Positions 28,425-36,350 of a stretch of 64,000 nt of DNA are shown in pieces. The stretch lies in assembly GCA_004293445.1 (NCBI GenBank), contig RDYP01000006.1, forward strand, positions 1 to 64,000, written 5' to 3'. The DNA comes from Verrucomicrobiota bacterium. GTDB taxonomy: Bacteria > Verrucomicrobiota > Verrucomicrobiia > Verrucomicrobiales > Akkermansiaceae. The notes beneath the pieces are model-generated. The model worked only from the letters and a program-made list of their open reading frames with translations. It was not told the DNA's origin and made no database searches. Position numbers and translations under genes: made by a program. Each line of letters begins with the position of its first letter. Position 1 is the first letter of the stretch.

Positions 28425-31400
28425 TCAAGCCCCGTTCTCCAGCGCGTGCTCGTTGCTATCCTGAACCAGCTCCTCCTCATGACGCCGCAAGGCCTCCGGC
28501 GTCAGAAGTTTCACCCGGATGTCCTCGAACAGAGCATACACGCAGGGCACCAGCAGCATGGTGTTGAACAGATTGACCAAGCCACCAAAGGCCAGGCTGA
28601 CCGCCATCGGGATCAGGAACTTCGCCTGCACGCTGGTCTCGGTGATCATCGGCACCAGCCCGATGAAGCTGGTGACCGATGTCAGGAAAATCGGCGTGAA
28701 GCGCGCCCGTCCGCCGCGCAGCACCGCCTCGCGCACGGTGTGACCCTCGCGCCGATAGCGGTTCATGAACTCGACCAGCACCAAGCTCTCGTTGATCACC
28801 ACCCCCGCCAGCGCGATCACCCCGATGATGCTCATGACACTGAAATTCATGCCGAACAGGATGTGCCCCAGCACCGCGCCGATCATGCCGAAAGGAATCA
28901 CACTCATCACGATCAGCGGCTGGACGTAACTCCTCAAAGGCAAGGCGAGGACCATGAAAATCCCGCACAGGGCCAGCACGAAGCCTTTGGAAAGATCCGA
29001 CACACTCTCCCGCTGGTCTTTCTGCTCGCCCTGAAAACCCCACATCACCGAGGGGAAACGCTGGCTCATCCGCGGGAAAACGTCCGCCTTCATCCACTCG
29101 ACCACCTCATTCGCATTGGCGTTCGGATTGGTGCGATCGATGTCCGCGACCACGTTGATCGAACGGAAGCGATTCGCCCGCCGAATCACCGCGTAGCCCC
29201 GTCCCTCCTCGGCCACCGCCACCTCGCCGAAGGGAATCTCGGCCCCCTCGCCGCTGCGGATTCTCATGTCGGAAAGGTTCTGCAAACTACGACGTTCCTC
29301 GTACGGATAGCGGACATACACCCGCACCTCGTCGCGCCCGCGCTGGAGACGCTGGACCTCCTCGCCATAAAAGGCCTGCCGGACCTGCCGCGCGACGCCC
29401 TCCAAGCGCAGGCCGAGCGCCTCACCCTCGGGCGTGACCGACAGCTTCACCTCCCTCTTGCCGTCCAGATTGCTGTCGCCGATGTCGATCACCCCTTCCT
29501 GCGTCGCCAACTCGGCCTTCACAAACTCCGCCGCAGCGTCGAGCTCGCCCATGTCAGGCCCCGTCAATTCCAGGTCCACCGCGTTCCCACCGGCCGAGGT
29601 CTGAAGCTGGAAGGAAAGCTCCACCGCACCGGGAATCGGACCGACCCGCTTGCGCCATTCGGCAATGATCGCATCCGCCAACAACTCCGGACGATTCCGC
29701 GAGTCCGCCCCTTGCAACTCCACCGTCACCTCGCCGACGTTCACACCCTTCGGCGCACCCATGCTCAGCCCCGGCGTGTAAGGCTGCGAACCCACACTCG
29801 CGAGCAGGTGCTTGATGATCGGCCGACCTTTCTCATCACGAACCTCGCTCTGGATCGCCACCGCCGCTTGCTCGATCTTTCGGACCGCCGCCTCGGTCGT
29901 CTCCACCGGCACGCCATTCGGCAAGGTCAGCTTGGCACTGATGATCTCCGCCTCCACCCGCGGGAAGAACTCGAACTTCACCAATCGTCCGCTCGCCAAC
30001 AAGCCGAGCACGATCAACAGCACCGCGGCAAAGGCCGCCACCGTCGCATGACGCCAGCGGATCAGCACCACCAAGAGCGGCCCGTAAACATTCTTCACAA
30101 AGCGATCGAGCGACGCCGCAATCCTCTGCTGAAGACGCAGGAAGCGACTCGGGTGATTCGGATCGACCGGCTTGAGATGCGAGAGATGGGCCGGCAGGAT
30201 CAGATTCGTCTCGATCAAGGAAACGATCAGCACGGGAATGACGATCCACGGGATCTGCCGCCAGATGTTCCCACTCACCCCCTGCACGCCGAACATCGGC
30301 ATGAAGGCGATCATCGTGGTAAAGACACCGAAGGCCGCCACACTCATCACCTCCCAGGTTCCACGCGGCGCCGCAAGATGGGCCGGCTCACCCGCTTGCA
30401 GGCGCTCGTTGACCCGCTCACCGACCACGATCGCGTCGTCCGTCACAATCCCCAGCACCAGGATGAAGGCGAACAGGGAGATCATGTTGATCGAGATGTC
30501 CCCGTGCGGCAGCGCGATCAAAGCGCCTGCAAACGCGATCGGAATTCCCAAAGCAACATGGAAGGCCAGTGCGGGACGAAGGAAGAGCGCGAGCGCGATG
30601 TAAACCAAGATGAAGCCCTGAAAGCCGTCGCCCAAGAGCAGCTTGATCCGCCCCTCCAACAGCACCGACTCGTCGTTCCAAATCTCAAGGTCCACTCCCT
30701 TTGGCACATGGGCCGCCTTCTCCGCGACGAACTCGCGCACCAAGCCCGCGACCCGCAAGGTATCCTCGTCCCCCGTGCGGAAGATGTTCAACACGATCGC
30801 CGGATGCCCGTCGTAGCGGGAGTAAAGATCCTCCTCCTTGAAACCGTCCACCACGGTCGCGACATCGGACAATTTCACCACGCTGCCATCCGGGCGGGTC
30901 AAGACGGTGATCGCCTCGATCTCCGGCGCCTCATACCGGCGATTCTGCGCGCGAATCAAAATCTCGCCCGCGCCGGTGCGAACCGATCCGCCGGGCAGGT
31001 CGATCGAAGTCGAGCGCACCGCGTGGGCGACCTGCTCGAAACTCAGTCCGTATTCTTTCAGCGTGTTCTCGGAGACCTCGATCGAAATCTCATGATCACG
31101 CACGCCCGCCAGCTCGATCTGGCTGATCCGCGCCTCGCCGAGCACCGCATCCCCCAATCGTCGCTTGAGCCGATCCCACGCGGTCTTCGGAGCACTGCCG
31201 CGAAAGGCCAACAAATCGTCACGGACATCATCCGCCAAGGCCCGCAGGGTCCGCTCGTCGGTGTCCGCGGTGACCGCAAGACTCATCACCTGATTCTTGA
31301 TGAGCACGTCGGCGATGATCGGCTTCTCGACGCTCTCGGCGAAATTCTGGATCGCATCGACCCGGCTCTTCACATCATTGAGCACCTTGCGCACGTCTTT

Positions 31401-31697
31401 CCCGGCACTGACTTCGACCGTCACGAAGCCCATGCCCTCCGAACTGCTGGACGTCAGACGCTCGATGCCATCCAAGTCCTGCACCGCTTCCTCGATCGGC
31501 ACACACACCCCCTTCTCCACCTCCTCCGGGGTGGCGTTCGGATAGGCCGTTTGGACCGTGATGAAATTCGACGAGATCTCCGGGAAGATCTCCTTCTTCA
31601 ACTTGATCCACGTGTAGAGCCCGCCGATCAACAAGGCGGCCATCAGGAAATTCGCCGCGACCTTGTTGCGCGACCAAAAGAAAATAAGGCCTTTCAT
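28425..31697 (-). CDS. RND efflux transporter permease subunit
   Basis: This 1,090-residue inner membrane pump belongs to the AcrB/MdtB-type RND family. It has the twofold pattern of one helix, a large periplasmic loop and six further helices in each half. The proton-relay acidic pair in helix 4 reads GIVTDDAIVVGERV. The C-terminal half has the matching LAGVVINESLVLVEFMNRYR. Two periplasmic halves contain TSSSEGMGFVTVEVSAG and related porter phrases. It is a multidrug or small-molecule exporter; the substrate is not deducible. Its first 4 bases overlap the adaptor gene. Confidence 0.95.
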   Translation of the reverse strand: MKGLIFFWSRNKVAANFLMAALLIGGLYTWIKLKKEIFPEISSNFITVQTAYPNATPEEVEKGVCVPIEEAVQDLDGIERLTSSSSEGMGFVTVEVSAGKDVRKVLNDVKSRVDAIQNFAESVEKPIIADVLIKNQVMSLAVTADTDERTLRALADDVRDDLLAFRGSAPKTAWDRLKRRLGDAVLGEARISQIELAGVRDHEISIEVSENTLKEYGLSFEQVAHAVRSTSIDLPGGSVRTGAGEILIRAQNRRYEAPEIEAITVLTRPDGSVVKLSDVATVVDGFKEEDLYSRYDGHPAIVLNIFRTGDEDTLRVAGLVREFVAEKAAHVPKGVDLEIWNDESVLLEGRIKLLLGDGFQGFILVYIALALFLRPALAFHVALGIPIAFAGALIALPHGDISINMISLFAFILVLGIVTDDAIVVGERVNERLQAGEPAHLAAPRGTWEVMSVAAFGVFTTMIAFMPMFGVQGVSGNIWRQIPWIVIPVLIVSLIETNLILPAHLSHLKPVDPNHPSRFLRLQQRIAASLDRFVKNVYGPLLVVLIRWRHATVAAFAAVLLIVLGLLASGRLVKFEFFPRVEAEIISAKLTLPNGVPVETTEAAVRKIEQAAVAIQSEVRDEKGRPIIKHLLASVGSQPYTPGLSMGAPKGVNVGEVTVELQGADSRNRPELLADAIIAEWRKRVGPIPGAVELSFQLQTSAGGNAVDLELTGPDMGELDAAAEFVKAELATQEGVIDIGDSNLDGKREVKLSVTPEGEALGLRLEGVARQVRQAFYGEEVQRLQRGRDEVRVYVRYPYEERRSLQNLSDMRIRSGEGAEIPFGEVAVAEEGRGYAVIRRANRFRSINVVADIDRTNPNANANEVVEWMKADVFPRMSQRFPSVMWGFQGEQKDQRESVSDLSKGFVLALCGIFMVLALPLRSYVQPLIVMSVIPFGMIGAVLGHILFGMNFSVMSIIGVIALAGVVINESLVLVEFMNRYRREGHTVREAVLRGGRARFTPIFLTSVTSFIGLVPMITETSVQAKFLIPMAVSLAFGGLVNLFNTMLLVPCVYALFEDIRVKLLTPEALRRHEEELVQDSNEHALENGA

Positions 31698-32842
31698 GGC
31701 GCGTCGGGCGATTCGTTGAGCGGCTTGCCGTCACGACTGACGACCTTCACCTCCATGCCTTCGATCACCGCTGTCAAAGCAGTCACGCACAACTGTTCGC
31801 CGTCCTCGATACCGCCGGAAACCAACACGTCGTTCTTCTCCGTCCGCAAGACTTTCACCTCGCGAGTGCTGACCATATGCCCCTCGCTTACCACCAGCAC
31901 GCGATCGCTTTTTGCAAAGGCCCGCCGCGGCACGCGCACCAGACCGGGAATCACGCGACCCGCGATGACCGCGTGCACGAACTGCCCGGGCAAGGGCGCG
32001 TCAGGCATCCGCCCGTCGATCCGGGCGACCACCACGATCGAACGATCCTCCCGCCGAATCTCGCCCTCGCTGCGGTCGACCACCGCCTTCCAGGCGCGCC
32101 GCTCAGCACCCGACTCGCGGAGCACGATCTCCTGCCCGGCGAGGTCGAAGAATGCCGCATCCTGCCGCGGCACCGGCAAGCGGACCTCCAACACGTCGGT
32201 CGCATAAAACTCCGCCAAGCCCACACCCGGTGCCACGTGGGAACCAAGGTCGACCAGCTTGTGGCGCACCCGGCCATCGTAGGGCGCACGCAGCTTCGTC
32301 CGCTCCAAATCGCGCTGCGCCTTGTCCACCGCCGCCTGCGAAGCCTCCACCCGCGCCCGCGCCGCGGCGAGTTGCGGAACCCTCAAGACCAGATCGCTCG
32401 CTCGCCGACCCGGAGTCCCGATCCTCTCCCAATCTCTCCCAGCCTGCTCGGACTTCATCTCCTCCTGGGCCAACAACAAGCGGGCATCCGCCAACACCAC
32501 CTCCGCCTGCGCCAGCGCGGCCTTGTAGTCGGCGGGATCGATCTCTAACAGCACGTCGCCCGTCTTGAAATTCCCGCCCGCCTCGAACTCTGGCGAAACC
32601 GCGATCACCGCGCCCTCCACTTCCGCCGCCGCGCGAGTCACGGTGGCCGGCTCGATCGTCCCCTGGGCCGGGATCTCCACCCTCAAATCCGCCTTGCGCG
32701 CCGTGACGGTTTCCACCTCTTGGAAAGGCCGCGGCGGATTCGCCGGCAAGGGCGTTTTCTTCAACTTCGCCAACAGCACGCAGAGGGCAATCCCTCCGAG
32801 CAGGATGGCGACCGCGGCAAAAATGCGAAAACTTCGTTTCAT
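31694..32842 (-). CDS. RND efflux periplasmic adaptor (membrane fusion protein)
   Basis: This 382-residue adaptor has a single N-terminal membrane segment (FAAVAILLGGIALCVLLAKL), then a barrel-sandwich half (RVEIPAQGTIEPATVTRAAAEV), an alpha-helical hairpin (about residues 100-175), and the second half RTKLRAPYDGRVRHKLVDLGSHV. It links the permease to the outer-membrane channel. No ribosome binding site is seen; the ATG follows TTTTTTCC. Confidence 0.92.
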   Translation of the reverse strand: MKRSFRIFAAVAILLGGIALCVLLAKLKKTPLPANPPRPFQEVETVTARKADLRVEIPAQGTIEPATVTRAAAEVEGAVIAVSPEFEAGGNFKTGDVLLEIDPADYKAALAQAEVVLADARLLLAQEEMKSEQAGRDWERIGTPGRRASDLVLRVPQLAAARARVEASQAAVDKAQRDLERTKLRAPYDGRVRHKLVDLGSHVAPGVGLAEFYATDVLEVRLPVPRQDAAFFDLAGQEIVLRESGAERRAWKAVVDRSEGEIRREDRSIVVVARIDGRMPDAPLPGQFVHAVIAGRVIPGLVRVPRRAFAKSDRVLVVSEGHMVSTREVKVLRTEKNDVLVSGGIEDGEQLCVTALTAVIEGMEVKVVSRDGKPLNESPDAP

Positions 32843-32851
32843 GGAAAAAAT

Positions 32852-34261
32852 TCAGGGATCGTGCAGAACCACATCGCCACCCAGAGCCAGATGAAGTTGC
32901 ACCCGATTGGCCAGCAACTGACCCCGAAGTGCGACCCACGCCGCAGCGGCTGCCACCTCGCGATCCCGCGCCGCTAGATAGGTCAGCACGCCGCCCGTGC
33001 CATCGCGAAATTCCTCGTCGGCCCGCTGCGCTGCCTCGCGTGACAGCTCGACCGCCCGTGCCAGCTCGACCTCCTGCCGACGCAGATGCGCCTCGGCGAC
33101 AAGCGCCTGCTCCACTTCGCCGAAAGCATCCAGCACGACGCGCTGCAAATTCGCTGCCGCCTCCCGCTCTTCGGCATCGACCCGCTGAACCCCCGCACGC
33201 AGTTTACCCCCCTGGAAAAGCGGCTGCGTGAGCCCCGCACCAAGCGACCAGACACCCGCCGAACTGCCTAAAATCTCGCCCAACTCATCGGTCGCGCCCC
33301 CCAGCCCGCCGCTCAGCCGGATGCTCGGATAAAGCGCCTTCGCCGCTTGCTCGGACCGACGCCCCGCCGCCGACAATCGACGCTCCGCCGCCAGCACATC
33401 CGGTCGCCGCAAGAGCAACTCGGAAGGCAGGCCCGCCGGCGGAACCGGCGGCAATTTCGGCAAACGCGCCGAACCCGCCACGTGACCAGAAGGATAGCGA
33501 CCCAAGAGCAATTCCAACTGCCGCAAAGCGCGCTCACGCTCGCCCCGACGACGCTCCAGCTCCGACTTCGACGCCGCCCATTCCGTCTCGCTCAACCTCA
33601 CCTGCGCCGCCGATCCCCCATCATCGGCGATCGCCCGCTCAAAGCGCTCACGCACCAAAAGCGCCGCCTCCGCTCGCGACTTCACCGCCCGCTCCGCCAA
33701 AACCACCTGCTCGTTCGATTCGGCCACCGCCAACCATGCCTTCGCGACCTGCCCGGCGAGCGATGCACGCAGCGCCCGATCCGCCTGCAGTCCCGCTTCG
33801 GCATCTGCTCCCGCCGCCTCCGCTCCGGCACGGACCCGACCCCACAAATCCAGTTCCCACGCCGCGTCCAATGACACCCCGAAACTGCGACTCGTTGACG
33901 AACCTCCCCCCCCGGGCAAGCCGATGAAATTCTGCTTCTGTCGGATCGCCTGCGCCCCCGCGCCCAGACTCGGAAAACGGTCCGCTCCAGCCCATTTCGC
34001 CAGCGCGGCAGCCTGCTCGACCCGCGCCGCCGATGCCTTCAAAATCGGGTTCGCCCGCTGTGCTTCATCCACCAGAGCCACCAAATCGCCACCGCCGATC
34101 CCTCTCACCCAGTGCTGGTCCACGCCCGACCTTGCCTCCCGGGTCGCCGACCAGGCCCCCGGCACCACCCCCGCCTCACCCATCCGCGAAAGCGGCGAAC
34201 GCACGGCACAACCAACCCCAAAACCAGCCATCGCCAGAACACACGCGCGGAAGAAATTCAT
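32852..34261 (-). CDS. Outer-membrane efflux channel, NodT/OprM-like lipoprotein
   Basis: This 469-residue TolC-family protein has a leader (MNFFRACVLAMAGFGVGC) with a lipid-modifiable Cys and two related halves of alpha-helical barrel and beta strands. LVDEAQRANPILKASAARVEQAAAL and LLLRRPDVLAAERRLSAAG are the phrases that recur in OprM/NodT proteins. It is the first structural gene of the efflux operon, 11 bases downstream of the TetR gene. Confidence 0.92.
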   Translation of the reverse strand: MNFFRACVLAMAGFGVGCAVRSPLSRMGEAGVVPGAWSATREARSGVDQHWVRGIGGGDLVALVDEAQRANPILKASAARVEQAAALAKWAGADRFPSLGAGAQAIRQKQNFIGLPGGGGSSTSRSFGVSLDAAWELDLWGRVRAGAEAAGADAEAGLQADRALRASLAGQVAKAWLAVAESNEQVVLAERAVKSRAEAALLVRERFERAIADDGGSAAQVRLSETEWAASKSELERRRGERERALRQLELLLGRYPSGHVAGSARLPKLPPVPPAGLPSELLLRRPDVLAAERRLSAAGRRSEQAAKALYPSIRLSGGLGGATDELGEILGSSAGVWSLGAGLTQPLFQGGKLRAGVQRVDAEEREAAANLQRVVLDAFGEVEQALVAEAHLRRQEVELARAVELSREAAQRADEEFRDGTGGVLTYLAARDREVAAAAAWVALRGQLLANRVQLHLALGGDVVLHDP

Positions 34262-34272
34262 GCCCGGATCGC

Positions 34273-34977
34273 TCAAAACGAGAATTCCACCTGCGGCCCC
34301 TGCGACCGCGACTCTTCGCGCGGCTCATCCGCCCCCTGCCGCATGCCCGCCGCCGCGAAACGAATGAAACGCGACAAGGTTTGCTCGATACCCGGCGTAC
34401 CGGAATCCCCGCCCGAAACCCGCTGCAAGGTATCGGCCTGCGCCATCGTGTGAATCATCGCACCCGCCATCAGGTGCATTCTCCACCAGATCTCCTCCAC
34501 CGCCAGGCCTGGCAGCGATTTTGCAAAGGCTCGCTGAAAGCGCCCCATCACCGTCACGAAAAGAGCCTCCACCACCGGCGGCAACTCCCCCCCTTGCTGG
34601 CCAAACATGCGGCCCATCAGCTTGAAGAATAATTTCTCCGACAACTCCGAACGCCGGACCTGCGTCGCAAAGGGCCGCACGAAGGCATCGAGCACTTCTT
34701 CCACCGGCAGCGCCTTCCCTCCAATTTTCCGCTCCAGCGCATCCAAGCGCGCCAGCCGCTCCTCGTTGACCGGATTGATCTGGCGCGCCATGACCAAGGC
34801 CAGCAAACCCTCGCGACTGCCGAAATGGTAGTTCACCGCCGCCACGTTCGCACCCGCCCGGGTCGTAATGTCGCGCACCGAGACCCGATCAAAACCCTCG
34901 TCCGCGAATAAGGCCTCCGCGGCCTCAACCAGCTTCTGCTTGGTGCCCGCCTTCGAATTTCCCGCAACCGCGCTCAT
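34273..34977 (-). CDS. TetR-family transcriptional regulator
   Basis: This 234-residue protein has an N-terminal helix-turn-helix (KLVEAAEALFADEGFDRVSVRDITTRAGANVAAVNYHF, with conserved AGAN and YHFG phrases; positions about 15-60) and a helical ligand-binding part of about 160 residues. As the first gene of the efflux operon, with a candidate operator overlapping its -10 region, it probably represses itself and the pump. The inducing compound is unknown. Confidence 0.92.
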   Translation of the reverse strand: MSAVAGNSKAGTKQKLVEAAEALFADEGFDRVSVRDITTRAGANVAAVNYHFGSREGLLALVMARQINPVNEERLARLDALERKIGGKALPVEEVLDAFVRPFATQVRRSELSEKLFFKLMGRMFGQQGGELPPVVEALFVTVMGRFQRAFAKSLPGLAVEEIWWRMHLMAGAMIHTMAQADTLQRVSGGDSGTPGIEQTLSRFIRFAAAGMRQGADEPREESRSQGPQVEFSF

Positions 34978-35010
34978 GCCCGGAAACGCTTGAGCCCACC
35001 CTCGGAGCTG

Positions 35011-35032
35011 TCAAACGATTGATTCAATTTTA
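35011..35032 (-). promoter_or_regulatory. Candidate operator/promoter of the TetR-efflux operon
   Basis: The minus strand carries a -10-like TAAAAT (35027-35032) beside an inverted repeat ATTGATTCAAT (35018-35028) and TCAA-N4-TTGA, about 40-55 bases before the regulator ATG. Such overlap of operator and -10 is typical of autoregulating TetR proteins. The -35 is weak, so this is only a candidate. Confidence 0.3.
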
Positions 35033-35161
35033 CCCGGTTCGCTCCACACAATCCATTATCATCCAAATGCTTGCGCACTTCCGAAAAAGCCCGCGGAAGC
35101 TGCCTCCACCGCTCCAAAAACCACGGGAGACCGAAAGAAATCTCAAGCCCGCCTGATCCGC

Positions 35162-35188
35162 ACGTGGCCCGGACCATCCGGGCCACGT
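35162..35188 (-). terminator. Perfect hairpin after RNase P RNA
   Basis: An 11-base perfect stem (ACGTGGCCCGG / CCGGGCCACGT) with a five-base loop lies 15 bases beyond the 3' end of rnpB. It lacks a T tract on the minus strand; termination is inferred from stability and position. Confidence 0.45.
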
Positions 35189-35203
35189 TTCGAGAAAATT
35201 CGG

Positions 35204-35587
35204 CCGCTCTCCTGTAAGCCGGATTCTGTCCCTCCCGCCTGCGCGGGATTGGGCGATCATTTCTCTCCCCGCTTGCGCGGGAGCCCGCTTGCGCGGAACT
35301 GCGACTAATACCCGGGGATACGACGGGCGGGCAACCCTTCCCCTGTTCTGTCTTGCACCACGCGGGGTTTACCGTGCCACGCCGGTTGCCCGGACGCGCG
35401 GTGGGCTCTTACCCCACCCTTTCACCCTTACCTGATCCCTCGCGGGCCATCGGCGGTTTGCTCTCTGCTGCACTGTCCGTCCAGTGGCCTTGACGCCACC
35501 GTCCCCCTCTTTCGAGAGGCGCGTTGCCCTGCGGTGTCCGGACTTTCCTCGACCTTGCAAGCAAGACCGCGATCGCCCGGAGAGCGG
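35204..35587 (-). ncRNA. rnpB: RNase P RNA, bacterial class A
   Basis: The minus strand contains the hallmark 5' element GAGGAAAGTCCGGAC near the start, and the 3' element ACAGAATCCGGCTTAC near the end. The ends pair as helix P1: CCGCTCTCC at the 5' end (plus-strand complement 35579-35587) with GGAGAGCGG at the 3' end (35204-35212). Further elements between them (a large GC-rich P12-like arm and repeated GCGGG hairpins) fit a type A RNA of about 384 nucleotides. It is the catalytic RNA that matures tRNA 5' ends. Short frames inside it are not genes. Confidence 0.96.
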
Positions 35588-35680
35588 CAGGGAAAAGCTA
35601 AGCACGGAACTTCCTCCTGAGAAGAGCCAAGTGACAAAAAGACGGAGGCTCCAAGCGTTCCGGCGCCCCCGCCGGCAATC

Positions 35681-36211
35681 TCAACCGATCCAAAAGCAAT
35701 CCACCACGAACCACGCCAGCATCGCCACACCGATCACAAGCCTGATGCCCATCCCGGCGACCGTTCCAAGCACCGACCCGACGCCAGAACTCGCGGCAGG
35801 CTTGAACTCCTGTTTGGCAAAAAACTTCTCGAAAGCGAAGGCCCCGACCAGCGGGCCGAGGATCAAACCGAGGGGAAAGAAAAACATTCCCACCAAGCCA
35901 CCCACGACAGCGCCGCACGCACCCCAGCGCGTCCCGCCGAACCAACGCACCCCAGCCGCTCCCGCTGCAAATTCGAATATCTGCGAAAGCACCATCAACA
36001 CGCCGAGAACCACAAAAGTCCACCACTCCATTCCCGATGCCTCCCGCCCCAACATCAGCCGGTGCGCGATCGCTGCGAACAAAAGAATCAAATGCCCCGG
36101 CAGGATCGGAATCAGACAACCCAGAAACCCCAGCACCAGCAGACCAATGGTCACGGCCCACGCCAAACCGCTGCCGGCCAGCCCCAACCACTCGCTATTC
36201 ACTTCCATCAT
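35681..36211 (-). CDS. DUF456 family membrane protein
   Basis: This 176-residue protein has glycine-rich membrane segments (LGFLGCLIPILPGHLILLFAAI, then GAVVGGLVGMFFFPLGLILGPLVGAF) that are characteristic of DUF456 proteins. Its function is unknown. Two consecutive ATG codons mark the start; I use the first. It ends about 90 bases before the 5' end of rnpB and is read in the same direction. Confidence 0.85.
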   Translation of the reverse strand: MMEVNSEWLGLAGSGLAWAVTIGLLVLGFLGCLIPILPGHLILLFAAIAHRLMLGREASGMEWWTFVVLGVLMVLSQIFEFAAGAAGVRWFGGTRWGACGAVVGGLVGMFFFPLGLILGPLVGAFAFEKFFAKQEFKPAASSGVGSVLGTVAGMGIRLVIGVAMLAWFVVDCFWIG

Positions 36212-36288
36212 CGTGTCTGAAAGCTAAAGCCACCGCCTCCAGGGTCCAGCGATTCCCTCATGCAAAACCCAGGATCCTTGGGGGGAAT

Positions 36289-36318
36289 TTGACAAATGAT
36301 CCGGGGAATCGCTGTAAT
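36289..36318 (+). promoter_or_regulatory. Sigma-70-type promoter of the propeller/cytochrome pair
   Basis: A consensus -35 TTGACA (36289-36294) is followed 18 bases later by TGTAAT (36313-36318), 32 bases before the ATG of the propeller gene. Among the promoter candidates noted here this one has both boxes closest to consensus. Confidence 0.55.
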
Positions 36319-36350
36319 GCGGCGCTTCAAGACGCCACGCACCCCGGATC

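Noticed and set aside
34978-35203. Short minus-strand frames between the TetR gene and rnpB
   Set aside because: They carry no recognised motif and cross the strong hairpin at 35162-35188; the region is better explained by promoter and terminator signals.
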